64,000 bases of DNA from Promicromonospora iranensis. GTDB lineage: Bacteria; Actinomycetota; Actinomycetes; Actinomycetales; Cellulomonadaceae. The stretch is from assembly GCF_028994775.1 (NCBI RefSeq), contig NZ_JAJQMN010000008.1:248001-312000 (forward strand), read 5' to 3'. This document shows, piece after piece, positions 1 through 16,139 of this stretch (position 1 is its first letter; each line of letters opens with the position of its first letter). The position numbers and the translations under genes are program-made. The notes below the pieces were generated by a model. It did no database searches. It was given only the letters and a program-made list of their open reading frames with translations, and was not told where the DNA came from.

Positions 1-1419
<1,419 letters not shown>

Positions 1420-1429
1420 CCCTGCCACG

Positions 1430-1485
1430 CCCGTTGGTCGAGCTTGTCGCTACCCCTCCAGGTCTCGACAAGCTCGACCAACGGG
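1430..1485. repeat. REP-like palindrome, probable terminator after icd
   Basis: Two 20-base arms (1430-1449 and 1466-1485) are perfect inverted repeats around a 16-base loop. The arm core is TTGGTCGAGCTTGTCG. The same core recurs at 32181, 49249 and, in diverged form, 35515 and 60560, so this is a member of a dispersed family as well as a likely hairpin terminator. Confidence 0.8.
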
Positions 1486-1557
1486 CGGCTTGATCTCCGT
1501 CGCCCTGCGGAAAAAGAGGCGGGGAGTGTCGGTGTCTGGACGTAGCCTCAGGAAACG

Positions 1558-4500
1558 ATGATCGACGCTCCGCACACCCCAGATACCACTCCCTCGGCCG
1601 AGGGGTCGCCTCGTCCTGCGTCCGCCCTGACGGCCGACCCGACCCGCCGGCTCGACTGGCGGCGGCTGCGTGGTCCGGCTGCGGTCATCGCCCTGCTCGC
1701 CCTCACCGCGGGTGCCGTGGGCCAGGCGCTCGGTACCGTCGCGGCCGGGCAGCTGGCGGCGGACGCGACCGTCGTCGGGCTCGTGCTGCTCGCCGTGTGC
1801 GTGGTGGGCGGTGCGCTGTTCGACGGCGCCGGGCAGGTCGTTTGGGCCAGCGTCGTGGACCGGGCCGAGGGCAAGTTGCGGAGCGACCTGCTCAGCGCCG
1901 CGCTGCGCCAGCCGCTCGCGACGCTGTCCGAGCAGGCGGTGGGTGAGGTGCTCGACCGGGTCGACGACGACACGCACGCGGTCGGCACCCTCGTACGCCG
2001 TCAGCTCTGGGGCGCAGGCCGCACGGTGGTCGGTGTGGTTCCCATGTGGATCATCGCGGGTGTCACCTGGTGGCCTGCCTGGTTTCTGTTCCCCGTGCTG
2101 GGCGGCATCGTCGCCCTGCTGACCCGGCCGCTGCTCGGTGAGATCTCGCGGCGCAAGGTGATCGAGGAGGCGGCGTGGACCGACCACGCCGCGGCCTTCG
2201 AGGAGGCCGTCGCCGCCCGCAACGACCTGCGGACCAGCCTGGGCCAGGCGTTCGCCGTGCGGCGGGTCGCGCAGCTCTCGGCGGTCGTGCACAGCAAGTT
2301 CAAGGACGTGGTGCGGGTCGAGGAGACGCTGCTGCGGCGTGCCGGTCTGGTGATGTACGCGCTGCTGGCCGGGACCGCCGTGGTCTGCGCGGTCGTCGCC
2401 TCCGGCGGCGGTCTGTCGGTGGACCAGCTGGTCACGCTGTTCCTGATCACCGCGATGTTCGTGGGCCAGATGGACAACCTGGTGCACCACCTGCCGGACA
2501 TCCAGGAGGGCCTCGGCGCGGTGCTGCGCATCCGGCAGATGCTGGCGGTCGAGCCGGAGCCCGACGGCGGGGACGACCTGCCGGACGGGCGGCTCGGGCT
2601 CGAGGTGCGGGACCTGACCTTCGCCTATGCCGAGGGCACGTTCGCCCTGAGGGGCGTGGACCTGTCCGTACCCGCCGGGCAGACGATCGCGCTCGTGGGC
2701 CGCACGGGCTCCGGCAAGTCGACGCTGGCGGCACTGATGTCCCGTGCCGTGGAGCCGGAACCCGGTTCGGTCTTCCTGGGCGGGGCCGACGTGCGAGACC
2801 TGGACCTGCAGAAGCTGCGCGGCGCCGTGGGCGTCGTCACGCAGCGCACCGAGATCATCGCGGGGACGCTCGCGGAGAACATCGCGCTGTTCGCCGACGT
2901 GCCGAGAGCCGGCATCGAGGGTGCGGTGCGCGAGCTCGGCCTGACCGACTGGGTGGCGGGCATGCCGGACGGCCTGGAGACCCTGCTCGGGCCGGGCGGC
3001 ACCACGCTGTCCGCCGGCGAGGAGCAGCTCGTCGCGTTCGCGCGGCTCCTCGTGCGGGACGTGCAGCTCGTGGTCCTCGACGAGGCGACCGCGCGCATGG
3101 ACCCGCTCACCGAGGCTCGCGTCGTGGCGGCATCGGACCGGCTGCTCACCGGGCGTACCGGTGTGCTCATCGCGCACCGGCTCGGCACGATCGAGCGAGC
3201 GGACCTGGTCGCGGTGCTCGACCACGGCCGTGTGGTGCAGCAGGGCCGGCGCGCCGAGCTCGCTCGCGTGCGCGGTCCGTTCCGCACGCTGCTCGAGGCA
3301 GGCGCGAGCGACGGGTCGCTGGACGCGGCCCCGGCCGGTGCCCAGGCCGACGATGCGGCCGACGCCGCGGCCGAGACACGGGCCCAGGCGGTCGCCGCGC
3401 CCGACAGCGCGACCACGGAGCCTGACCCGGCGACGGTCGAGCCCGACCTTGCGACCGCGGCCGAGCCCGACGCCGTCGGCGGCCGCCGACGGGCCGGGAC
3501 ACCGCCGGACCTGCCCGAGCCGGGCACCGGCCCGAGCCTCGCGCGGGGCGTGCTCCACGCGCTGTTCATCCGCCCCAAATGGGGCCTGTTCGGGGCGCTC
3601 CTGTTCCTCCTGGCGAGCCTCGTCGCGGCCCAGGGTGCGCTCACCGGGTTCCTGTGGGGTCGCACCGTCGAGCAGGTCGGCACCGGCGAGCTGCCGGTGG
3701 ACCTGCTGGTCGCGCTCGCCGTGCTGCTGCTGATGCAGCCGCTGTTCATCTCGCGTGCGCTGGGTGTGTACCCGCGCTGGTGGGTCGAGGTGCTGCTGCG
3801 GATCCGGATGTCGGTCATGCACGGGCAGACCCGGCAGTACCGGCTCCCGGCCACGCCGCCCGGCGAGGTGGTGGCCCGGTCCATGGATGCCGACCGGTTC
3901 GTGCGGTACGCGGACCGCTGGGTCGACTTCGTCAACGGCCTCGCGATCGTCGCGGTCACGGCGCTGATCAGCGGCACCTGGACCGCGGGCGCCGTCCTGC
4001 TGGCGGTCATGGTGGTGTCGGCGCTGGCCTCGGCCATCGGTCGGCCGATCGCGGGCCGGTCCGCCGCCGGTTCCTCGGCGGCACGCGCACGGTTCGGCCG
4101 CGCCCTGGTCTCTGCTCTCGACTCCGCGCGCACGGTCAAGCTGGCCGCGCGCACCCCCGACGTGCGCAGGCACCTCGGCGTGGTCGACGCGGGTCGCGTG
4201 AAGGCGGCGATCTTCGAGCACCGGGTGCAGGCCGTGCTCGACTCCGTGCCGCTGGTCACCCTGTACGTGGGCGTCGTGGCCGCGTGGTCGTTCTACCTCA
4301 CCGACCGGTGGGACCTGGCCACGACGCTGCTCGTGGCGAGCGCCGTGATGGGCTTTGCCTGGTTCGGTGTCGTGGCGGGTGCGGTGGTGACCGAGGCGCC
4401 CGGTACCCGGGCCTGGCAGGTGGCGACGGCGCGCTTCGCCGGCGGCGCCGACCTCGTGTCCCGGCAGCACGGTGTGGACCTGGTGACGGGCACAGCGCCC

Positions 4501-5208
4501 GCCCCCGAGCCCACCCGCCGCGAGCCCCTGGACCGCCTGGAGCTCCGCAACCTGACGGCCGTGCACGACGACGGCACGATCGGTGTCTCGGACGTCGACC
4601 TCGAGATCCGGCGCGGCGAGCTGGTGCTGCTCCTGGGTCAGGTCGGTTCGGGCAAGTCGTCGCTGCTGTCCGCGCTGGCCGGGCTCATGGAACACAACGG
4701 CGAGGTCCTGTGGAACGGCACGGAGGTGACCGACGCCCAGGCGTTCCTGCGCCCGGGCCAGGTCGCGCACGTGGCCCAGGTGCCACGTGTACTGTCCGGC
4801 ACGTTCTCGGACAACGTCCGGCTCGACCACGCGCGCGACATCGTGGGTCCCGTCCAGGGCGCACGGCTGTCGCAGGACATGGAGGAGGCCGGTGGCCCCC
4901 ACGCGCTCGTGGGACACCGCGGCGTGCGGCTGTCCGGCGGGCAGGTGCAGCGGCTCGCGCTCGCGCGGGCGCTCGCGGCGGACACCGAGCTGCTCCTCGC
5001 TGACGACGTCTCGAGCGCTCTCGACGCCTCGACCGAGATCGAGCTGTGGACCGCCCTGCGCGAGCGGGGCACCACGGTGGTCGGCGCGACGTCGAAGCGC
5101 GCGGCGCTCGCCCGCGCCGACCGCGTCGTCGTGCTGGTGGACGGCAAGGTGGCCGACGTCGGGCCGTGGTCGGGTCTTGCGTCACGGTGGAGCCATCTCG
5201 CGGGCTGA
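1558..5208 (+). CDS. Tandem ABC exporter in one chain (TMD-NBD-TMD-NBD)
   Basis: This is a type IV ABC exporter of 1216 residues whose two half-transporters are fused in one polypeptide. The first membrane domain covers about residues 35-320. NBD1 has Walker A GRTGSGKST near 381, signature LSAGEEQ near 484 and Walker B LVVLDEAT near 505. A linker of about 80 Ala/Asp-rich residues follows. The second membrane domain covers about 660-980. NBD2 has Walker A GQVGSGKSS near 1027, signature LSGGQ near 1125 and Walker B LLLADDVSSALD. NBD1 keeps the catalytic Glu and switch His (IAHR) but has an odd signature. NBD2 has a canonical signature but Asp for the catalytic Glu, and its H-loop reads GATSKRA without His. 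That is the one-good-site, one-degenerate-site pattern of asymmetric exporters. The substrate is unknown. ATG 1558 follows an AGGAAA stretch. Confidence 0.9.
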   Translation: MIDAPHTPDTTPSAEGSPRPASALTADPTRRLDWRRLRGPAAVIALLALTAGAVGQALGTVAAGQLAADATVVGLVLLAVCVVGGALFDGAGQVVWASVVDRAEGKLRSDLLSAALRQPLATLSEQAVGEVLDRVDDDTHAVGTLVRRQLWGAGRTVVGVVPMWIIAGVTWWPAWFLFPVLGGIVALLTRPLLGEISRRKVIEEAAWTDHAAAFEEAVAARNDLRTSLGQAFAVRRVAQLSAVVHSKFKDVVRVEETLLRRAGLVMYALLAGTAVVCAVVASGGGLSVDQLVTLFLITAMFVGQMDNLVHHLPDIQEGLGAVLRIRQMLAVEPEPDGGDDLPDGRLGLEVRDLTFAYAEGTFALRGVDLSVPAGQTIALVGRTGSGKSTLAALMSRAVEPEPGSVFLGGADVRDLDLQKLRGAVGVVTQRTEIIAGTLAENIALFADVPRAGIEGAVRELGLTDWVAGMPDGLETLLGPGGTTLSAGEEQLVAFARLLVRDVQLVVLDEATARMDPLTEARVVAASDRLLTGRTGVLIAHRLGTIERADLVAVLDHGRVVQQGRRAELARVRGPFRTLLEAGASDGSLDAAPAGAQADDAADAAAETRAQAVAAPDSATTEPDPATVEPDLATAAEPDAVGGRRRAGTPPDLPEPGTGPSLARGVLHALFIRPKWGLFGALLFLLASLVAAQGALTGFLWGRTVEQVGTGELPVDLLVALAVLLLMQPLFISRALGVYPRWWVEVLLRIRMSVMHGQTRQYRLPATPPGEVVARSMDADRFVRYADRWVDFVNGLAIVAVTALISGTWTAGAVLLAVMVVSALASAIGRPIAGRSAAGSSAARARFGRALVSALDSARTVKLAARTPDVRRHLGVVDAGRVKAAIFEHRVQAVLDSVPLVTLYVGVVAAWSFYLTDRWDLATTLLVASAVMGFAWFGVVAGAVVTEAPGTRAWQVATARFAGGADLVSRQHGVDLVTGTAPAPEPTRREPLDRLELRNLTAVHDDGTIGVSDVDLEIRRGELVLLLGQVGSGKSSLLSALAGLMEHNGEVLWNGTEVTDAQAFLRPGQVAHVAQVPRVLSGTFSDNVRLDHARDIVGPVQGARLSQDMEEAGGPHALVGHRGVRLSGGQVQRLALARALAADTELLLADDVSSALDASTEIELWTALRERGTTVVGATSKRAALARADRVVVLVDGKVADVGPWSGLASRWSHLAG

Positions 5209-5289
5209 TCGGCTCACACCGATGAGTTCGCCGCGCGCCCGGGGTCGGAGACGAGTAGAACCGCAGCACCGACTCTCAGGGAGACCGTC

Positions 5290-5895
5290 ATGGCCAAGCT
5301 CAGCTCCAGCATGTTCATCTCGCTCGACGGCGTCGTCGAGGTAGGGGACGGGGAGTGGCACTTTCCGTACTTCGACGGACCCATGGGCGACGCCGTCACC
5401 CGGACGCATGCCGCCCCGCGCATGCTCTTCGGACGGGTGACGTACGAGAGCTTCGCGGGCGCCTGGCCGGAGCGGGAGCTGGCCGGCGAGGACGATGCCC
5501 AGATGGCGAAGGACCTGGGTGACAAGCGCAAGTACGTCCTGTCCCGTTCGCCGCTGGAGTTCACCTGGCGCAACTCCGAGCAGCTCACCGGCGACCTCGT
5601 CGAGGCGGTGACGGCGCTCAAGCAGGAAGAGGGCGACATCTTCCTGTCGGGGTCGCCGTCGGTGGTGCGCCAGCTCCTGCAGCACGGTCTGCTGGACGAG
5701 CTCAACCTGTTCGTCCACCCGGTGCTCGTCGGGAAGGGTCAGCGGCTCCTTCCCGACGGTCCGACGACCCACCTGAAGCTGGTGTCGACGGAGACCTTCC
5801 CCAAGGGCGTGCAGCTCATGGTGTTCGGGCCGACGGAGGGCGCGCCCGCCGAGACGGCCTACGAGGAGGTCCGGGAGCACATCGCCCAGGACTGA
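5290..5895 (+). CDS. Dihydrofolate reductase family protein (RibD C-terminal domain)
   Basis: The 201-residue protein has the DHFR/RibD_C fold signature: an opening strand LSSSMFISLDGVVE, the nucleotide-loop segment MLFGRVTYESFAGAWP, then KYVLSRSP, the glycine-rich FLSGSPSVVRQLL and the closing DELNLFVHPVLVGKGQRL. Members reduce pteridine- or pyrimidine-like substrates with NAD(P)H, but most of these stand-alone copies have no known substrate. Length and domain coverage are normal for the family. ATG 5290 has a GGGAGA ribosome site 4-9 bases upstream. It converges on the glycosyltransferase gene with a 61-base gap. Confidence 0.87.
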   Translation: MAKLSSSMFISLDGVVEVGDGEWHFPYFDGPMGDAVTRTHAAPRMLFGRVTYESFAGAWPERELAGEDDAQMAKDLGDKRKYVLSRSPLEFTWRNSEQLTGDLVEAVTALKQEEGDIFLSGSPSVVRQLLQHGLLDELNLFVHPVLVGKGQRLLPDGPTTHLKLVSTETFPKGVQLMVFGPTEGAPAETAYEEVREHIAQD

Positions 5896-5956
5896 CCTGG
5901 ACCGCCGGGCACGGTGCCCGCCCCTGGCGGTGAGGCACTGGCCGCCCGGCGGCGGC

Positions 5957-7549
5957 TCAGTCCAGGTGCCTGAGCTCCGGCCACAGCGCGGCCCAGCCGC
6001 CCACCGGTTCGCGGCATACCAGGACAGACGCGCCCTGCTCCTCGTTGTCGACGCCGACACCGTTGTCGAGTTGCCCCTGGACCGTGCACTCCGTGAACCG
6101 GTCACTCCAGGCGCCGGGAGCCTCGGTCACGACCAGGGCGACAGTCGCCGAGCCCGGCGGCGGCCCGTACTCCCACAGCTCGTTGTGCCCGGAGTACACC
6201 GGGGGCAGCCCGAGCGCGGGGCCGAACCGGTCCACCGCACCGGCCTCGCCGTAGTTCTGCGTCAGCACCACCGCCCGTTCCCGGTCGTGGACGGGTAGCG
6301 CCGCGTGCACGTCGGCGATCTGCCGCACGTACTCCGGCCAGCCGACAGCGTCCTGGGCAGAGGCGTTGATATCCGCGACCGCGGTGTCGCCCAGGTCCTC
6401 GACGGGTACCAACGGCAGGCTGATGACCAGGCACGCCGCCGCGTTCACCAGCACGACCGCCACGACGGCCGCCCGCCGCCACGTCGTCCGGGCCCAGGCC
6501 GCTACGGGCACGCAGCCGGCGGCGAACAGCACCGACAGCAGGCCCGTGGCGTAGTACGTCTGCGAACCGGCCGCATAGGTGAACGCCAGCAGCACCGGGT
6601 ACGCGACCACCAGGAACCGCAGGGTCGGCAGACGGCGCCACACCCAGACCAGCCCCACCAGCCACACGACCGCCAGCGGGGGACCGAGCGTGAGCAGCTG
6701 GAACAGCCACATCTCGGCCCGTACGTCGGCGGCGTTGTTCTCACCGAGCGCCGCGCCCATCGCGAGCTGCGGCCACCCGTTCGTGGCCTGGTAGACGAGG
6801 TTCGGCAGGCCCACCAGCAGCGCGACGCCCGCGCCGGCCCACGGCCAGAGGGTCGCGAGCGGCCAGCGGACTGCGGTGCGCGGTCCGTCCGCGCCAGCTG
6901 AGGCACCCACACCACCCGGAGTGCCCGGCCCGCGGAGCGCCCGCCATGGCCACGCGACCAGCAGTCCGAGCACGATGGCGCCGACCAGCGCCGCCACCAG
7001 CAGCTTGTTGTACATGGCGATGCCCGTGACCAGCCCGGCGGCGAACCACCAGCGCGGGTCCCGCAGGACGGCCCGGATCACGCACAGCAGCACCGCCGGC
7101 CAGACGACCAGGTCCAGGCTCGCGGTGAGGAACGTGTGCCCGAACGCCAGGGGGATCGCAGCCGTCCCGTAACCCCAGGCGGCCAGGGCCTGCGCGCCGG
7201 TGCGCCCGCCCAGCTCGCGTGCGACGAGCGCGATCACGACTATCGCGGCCAGGTGCGCCAGCGTGGCGGGAACCCGCATGACCAGCAGCGTGTCTCCGAA
7301 CAGATCGGCGAAGGTCCGCGCCAGCCACGGCGTGAGGGGCGGCTGGTCCACGTATCCCCAGGCCGGGTCGAGCATGCGGAAGTACAGCTCGTCCCGGTGG
7401 TACCCGTACCGGGTGCTGACGGCGGTCAGCAGTACACCGAGCGCCAGCACGGCGGCGCCGAGAGGGCCCCAGGCGACGGCGGGCAGGGCATCGGCGGGAC
7501 GCGCCGACGACAGTGAGCCAGGGCCGGGTGGTGCGGGTGCGACCGCCAT
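5957..7549 (-). CDS. Glycosyltransferase family 39 (ArnT/PMT-like) membrane protein
   Basis: The 530-residue polytopic protein has about ten hydrophobic helices. After the first helix comes GYHRDELYFRMLDPAWGYVDQPPLTPW, where the Asp-Glu pair marks the catalytic loop of GT-C enzymes of the PMT_2 type. Members transfer a sugar from a polyprenyl-phosphate donor to an acceptor on the outer membrane face. The C-terminal soluble part (about 400-530) contains QNYGEAGAVDRFGP and YSGHNELWEYGPPP, which recur in this actinobacterial subgroup. Donor and acceptor are unknown and no cell-wall genes adjoin it. It is convergent with the RibD-like gene and follows the MFS gene on the same strand after 69 bases. 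Confidence 0.82.
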   Translation of the reverse strand: MAVAPAPPGPGSLSSARPADALPAVAWGPLGAAVLALGVLLTAVSTRYGYHRDELYFRMLDPAWGYVDQPPLTPWLARTFADLFGDTLLVMRVPATLAHLAAIVVIALVARELGGRTGAQALAAWGYGTAAIPLAFGHTFLTASLDLVVWPAVLLCVIRAVLRDPRWWFAAGLVTGIAMYNKLLVAALVGAIVLGLLVAWPWRALRGPGTPGGVGASAGADGPRTAVRWPLATLWPWAGAGVALLVGLPNLVYQATNGWPQLAMGAALGENNAADVRAEMWLFQLLTLGPPLAVVWLVGLVWVWRRLPTLRFLVVAYPVLLAFTYAAGSQTYYATGLLSVLFAAGCVPVAAWARTTWRRAAVVAVVLVNAAACLVISLPLVPVEDLGDTAVADINASAQDAVGWPEYVRQIADVHAALPVHDRERAVVLTQNYGEAGAVDRFGPALGLPPVYSGHNELWEYGPPPGSATVALVVTEAPGAWSDRFTECTVQGQLDNGVGVDNEEQGASVLVCREPVGGWAALWPELRHLD

Positions 7550-7618
7550 GGCCGGAACGTACCGGGCGCCCGCCGCGATGCGCCAGGGCGGGTGCGGTTG
7601 AATTTGCCGGAGCCCGCG

Positions 7619-9094
7619 CTAGGCGGGCCGCGTCCGGTCGTCCACTCGCCGCGGCAGCGTGAAGACCAGCAGGAAGGCCGCCACGGCGAGCGCGGCGCTC
7701 GTGGCCATCGCCATGGTCGCCGCGTGGGCGAAGGCGTCGGCGACGACCTCCGGCGTCGGGCGGCCGGGTGGGAAGCTCAACGACCCGAAGAGCACCGAGC
7801 CGACGACGGCGATGCCGGCCGCGGAGCCGACGCGCTGCATGGTGCCGATCACGCCCGAGGCCGCCCCGGCCTGGTCCCGGTCCACCGTGGCGACGATGAA
7901 CTGGGCGTTCGGGGCGATGAACATGCCGCTGCCGATGCCGCCGACCAGGAGCGGTGCGGCCAGGGTCCAGTGCGTCAGGTCTCCGGTCGGCACCAGCCAG
8001 AGCATGAGCCACAGCGACACGAGCCCGAGCGCGACCATGCCGGTGCCGATCACGAGCACCGTCCGGCCCAGGCGGTGTGCCAGGCGTTCGCTCTGCGACG
8101 CGCCGACTATCGATCCGAGGGCGAACGGCACCGACACGATCCCGGACGCCAGTGCGGAGTGGCCCAGGCCGGACTGCCAGAAGATCGAGATCGTGAAGAA
8201 GATGCTCGTGAACGCCGCGAAGTAGACGAGCGCGAGGATGACGCCACCGGTGAACGCGGCGTGCGCGAACAGGCGGGGCGGGACGAGCGGGTTGCCGCCG
8301 CGCGCCGCGACCCGGCGCTCCCAGAACGCGAACGCCACGATCAGCAGCAGCCCGCCCGCGAGGGACGTCCAGGTCCACCACGGCCAGCCGGCGTCCTCGC
8401 CCTCGATGAGCGGCACCAGCACGGCGAGCAGCGCTGCCGTGACGATCAGCAGTCCCACGACGTCGACCCCGCGCGCGGACGTGCCGACGACGATCCGCGG
8501 CAGCAGCACTATCGCCGCCGCCACGGCGATGACCCCGAAGGGCAGGTTGACGAAGAAGATCGAGCGCCAGCCCTCGTCGTCGCCGAACGCCTCGATGAGC
8601 AGGCCGCCGACGATCGGCCCGAGAGCCGTGGAGAACCCGATGGCCGCGCCCATCACCGCGAACGCCTTGCCGCGCGTGCGGCCGGCGAACATCAGCTGGA
8701 TCAGTGCCGTCACGGCCGGGAAGAAGATGCCGCCGCACAGGCCCTGGACCACACGGGCCACGATCAGCTCGGTTGACCCGGACGCGAGCCCGCACCAGAG
8801 GCTGGCGAGCGTGAACCCGGCCAGGCCCACGACGAACACCCACTTGTGGCCCACCCGGTCACCCACCCGGCCGGCCGGGATGAGGGCGAGGCCGTAGGCG
8901 AGCGCGTAGCCCGAGATGATCCACGACAGCGTGCCCTCCGACGCGTCGAGCGACGTGCGGATGGTGGGCAGCGCGACGTTCACGATGGTCGTGTCGAGCA
9001 GGGCCATCGAGACGCCGAGGATGAGCACGGCGAGCGCGATCCACGAGCTGCGGGGTGTCGCGTCCGGGCTGGCGGACGCGGGGGAGCTGGTCAC
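7619..9094 (-). CDS. MFS drug exporter, DHA2 (EmrB/QacA) type
   Basis: The protein of about 491 residues has fourteen predicted transmembrane helices, as expected for 14-TMS proton-driven drug exporters. Family motifs are clear: the first helix segment LGVSMALLDTTIVNVALPTI (motif D1), then GRVGDRVGHKWVF (motif A) and GAAIGFSTALGPIVGGLL (motif C). Multidrug export is the family role and the actual substrate is unknown. I chose the GTG at 9094 because it has an AGAGG site 10-14 bases upstream and leaves a short polar N-terminus before helix 1. The open frame continues much further upstream without family similarity and across the divergent acetyltransferase gene. Confidence 0.88.
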   Translation of the reverse strand: MTSSPASASPDATPRSSWIALAVLILGVSMALLDTTIVNVALPTIRTSLDASEGTLSWIISGYALAYGLALIPAGRVGDRVGHKWVFVVGLAGFTLASLWCGLASGSTELIVARVVQGLCGGIFFPAVTALIQLMFAGRTRGKAFAVMGAAIGFSTALGPIVGGLLIEAFGDDEGWRSIFFVNLPFGVIAVAAAIVLLPRIVVGTSARGVDVVGLLIVTAALLAVLVPLIEGEDAGWPWWTWTSLAGGLLLIVAFAFWERRVAARGGNPLVPPRLFAHAAFTGGVILALVYFAAFTSIFFTISIFWQSGLGHSALASGIVSVPFALGSIVGASQSERLAHRLGRTVLVIGTGMVALGLVSLWLMLWLVPTGDLTHWTLAAPLLVGGIGSGMFIAPNAQFIVATVDRDQAGAASGVIGTMQRVGSAAGIAVVGSVLFGSLSFPPGRPTPEVVADAFAHAATMAMATSAALAVAAFLLVFTLPRRVDDRTRPA

Positions 9095-9181
9095 GGAAGA
9101 TGCGCCTCTCGGGATACGGGACAACCCGACGATCGTAGGTCCCGGGAAAGCACGAAGGGGTGAATACGTAGGGTGAACGCC

Positions 9182-9628
9182 ATGGATCTGATCTTTCGCG
9201 AGGCCGAGCGCGACGACCTCGAACGCATCGTGGAGCTCATCGCCGACGACGCCGCGGCCGCCCGGCGTACCGGTAGCTACGGCGAGCCGCACGGCACGGC
9301 CTTCGAGGCCATCGCGGCGAGCCCGGACAACGAGCTGGTGGTTGCGGAGGCCGACGGCGAGGTGATCGGCGTCATGCAGCTGACGTTCATCCCGGGGATC
9401 TCGCGCAACGGTGCCTCTCGGCTGCTGGTCGAGGCCGTCCGGGTGAGCCGTGAGCTGCGTGGCCGGGGCATCGGCCGCCTTCTGATGGAGCATGCCCACG
9501 AGCGGGGCCGGGCGCGCGGCTGCGTGCTGGCCCAGTTGACGTCGGACAAGCAGCGGCCCGAGGCGCACCGGTTCTACCGCAGCCTCGGCTACGACCAGTC
9601 CCACGAGGGCTTCAAGCTCCCGCTCTGA
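9182..9628 (+). CDS. GNAT family N-acetyltransferase
   Basis: The 148-residue protein opens with IFREAERDDLERIVELIADD and carries the acetyl-CoA loop VRVSRELRGRGIGRLLMEHA, followed by QLTSDKQRPEAHRFYRSLGY, the typical final strand and helix of GNAT enzymes. The acceptor cannot be predicted. The ATG at 9182 is preferred over the in-frame GTG at 9173 because an AGGG site lies 9-13 bases upstream of the ATG and would be too close to the GTG. It is divergent from the MFS exporter, so the two may share a control region of about 87 bases. Confidence 0.87.
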   Translation: MDLIFREAERDDLERIVELIADDAAAARRTGSYGEPHGTAFEAIAASPDNELVVAEADGEVIGVMQLTFIPGISRNGASRLLVEAVRVSRELRGRGIGRLLMEHAHERGRARGCVLAQLTSDKQRPEAHRFYRSLGYDQSHEGFKLPL

Positions 9629-9654
9629 CCTCAGACCTTTTCGTCGCCCGGGAG

Positions 9655-9677
9655 GCTTGCTGCAACGTTCTGCAAGC
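9655..9677. promoter_or_regulatory. Putative operator upstream of amylopullulanase
   Basis: The sequence GCTTGC-N11-GCAAGC is an inverted repeat with a central ACGTT, 53 bases before the amylopullulanase ATG. Actinobacterial starch genes are often controlled by LacI-family MalR-type repressors at CTTGCAG-like sites, and this resembles one. The regulator is not in the window, so this is inference. Confidence 0.5.
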
Positions 9678-9729
9678 GTTACAGTCGCGATCGGCTCACA
9701 CTGGGTCCCGGACGACGAAGGGGTCATCC

Positions 9730-15294
<5,565 letters not shown>

Positions 15295-15303
15295 AGAGCA
15301 GGC

Positions 15304-15975
15304 TCAGACATCCTGGTCACGGACGAGATCGGCCAGGGCGTTCGTCGCGGCGTTGGTGGTCGCGTCATCGATGGTGAGGTCGGCGGAGGTGAGCATGACG
15401 GAGCTATAGACACCGTAGATGCACGACTGTGCCGTAATGGCCTGTGGGTCCTCCCGGGTCGGGATGTAGTTGACGACGGTGGTCATTCCCGGCTTGTTCT
15501 GTGCCTGCTCGACCATGACGGAGAACAGTTCGCAGGCGGACGCCGGGTCGACGCCCTCCGAGTCCAGCAGCTCGGCGGCATCGTCAAGCTTCTTCTGGTT
15601 GTCCGGACCGAGAGCTCCGGACAGCCGCAGCTGGTTGATGACGTCCGGCATGCTGTTCGCCCACTGACCCGCAGAAACTTGGATGACCTGGACTCCGAGG
15701 TCATTGTCACCCCACTGGCAGCCTGGAAGATGTCCACCCACTGACACCGCCCGATATGTTTCGATCGGCGTGCCCGCAAGGGTGGCGATCGCCCCGGGGT
15801 CGAGGAGGCCGCACGGATCAGTCCCCTCGGTGGACGCTGAAGGCGAAGCGGAACTGATGGGTGCGCCGTCCGGTGCGGCGGTGGACCGAGTGGCCGTGTC
15901 GGGTGTGGCCGAACACGAGGCGAGCAGGCAGATCGCGGCAGCGGACAGAACTGTCGCGACGATTCGGGGGCGCAT
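15304..15975 (-). CDS. Putative lipoprotein, DUF3558-like
   Basis: The protein of about 223 residues starts with a lipoprotein signal, MRPRIVATVLSAAAICLLASC, whose Cys21 sits in a lipobox. A Ser/Thr/Ala-rich linker and a domain beginning DPCGLLDPGAIATLAGTP follow. Cysteines at GCQWG, ASACEL and QSCIYG could form disulfides, as in the DUF3558 group of actinobacterial lipoproteins. Function is unknown. The ATG at 15975 is chosen because it places the signal peptide at the N-terminus. A TTG at 16038 would add 21 residues ahead of it. It lies between the amylopullulanase (convergent, 9-base gap) and the sugar importer (divergent), so a link to carbohydrate handling is possible but unproven. Confidence 0.7.
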   Translation of the reverse strand: MRPRIVATVLSAAAICLLASCSATPDTATRSTAAPDGAPISSASPSASTEGTDPCGLLDPGAIATLAGTPIETYRAVSVGGHLPGCQWGDNDLGVQVIQVSAGQWANSMPDVINQLRLSGALGPDNQKKLDDAAELLDSEGVDPASACELFSVMVEQAQNKPGMTTVVNYIPTREDPQAITAQSCIYGVYSSVMLTSADLTIDDATTNAATNALADLVRDQDV

Positions 15976-16022
15976 CCGCGAAGTCAAGCAGATGCCGGAC
16001 GAGTCAGAACCAGCCCTCAAAG

Positions 16023-16038
16023 TTGACAGCGCTGACAA
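16023..16038. promoter_or_regulatory. LacI-type operator before sugar ABC operon
   Basis: TTGACAGCGCTGACAA is a 16-base palindrome with one mismatched pair and the central AGCGCT typical of LacI-family operators. It lies about 100 bases upstream of the binding-protein ATG and just upstream of the divergent lipoprotein gene. A TTGACT hexamer follows about 20 bases further on. Repression of the sugar operon by a LacI-family protein is inferred; no such regulator is encoded here. Confidence 0.55.
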
Positions 16039-16139
16039 TTGCTCCGGAGAGTCCCTTGACTACGGCACTCCGGGGGTGAATCGTGTGCCTCAGCTTGTCC
16101 GGCAAGGTTGCTGGACTTCGCACGACGCAAGGGAGCTTC

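Noticed and set aside
1450-4917. 1155-residue open frame on the minus strand
   Set aside because: It lies antisense to the ABC exporter, has Arg/His/Gln-rich composition typical of GC-rich shadow frames, and shows no family motif.
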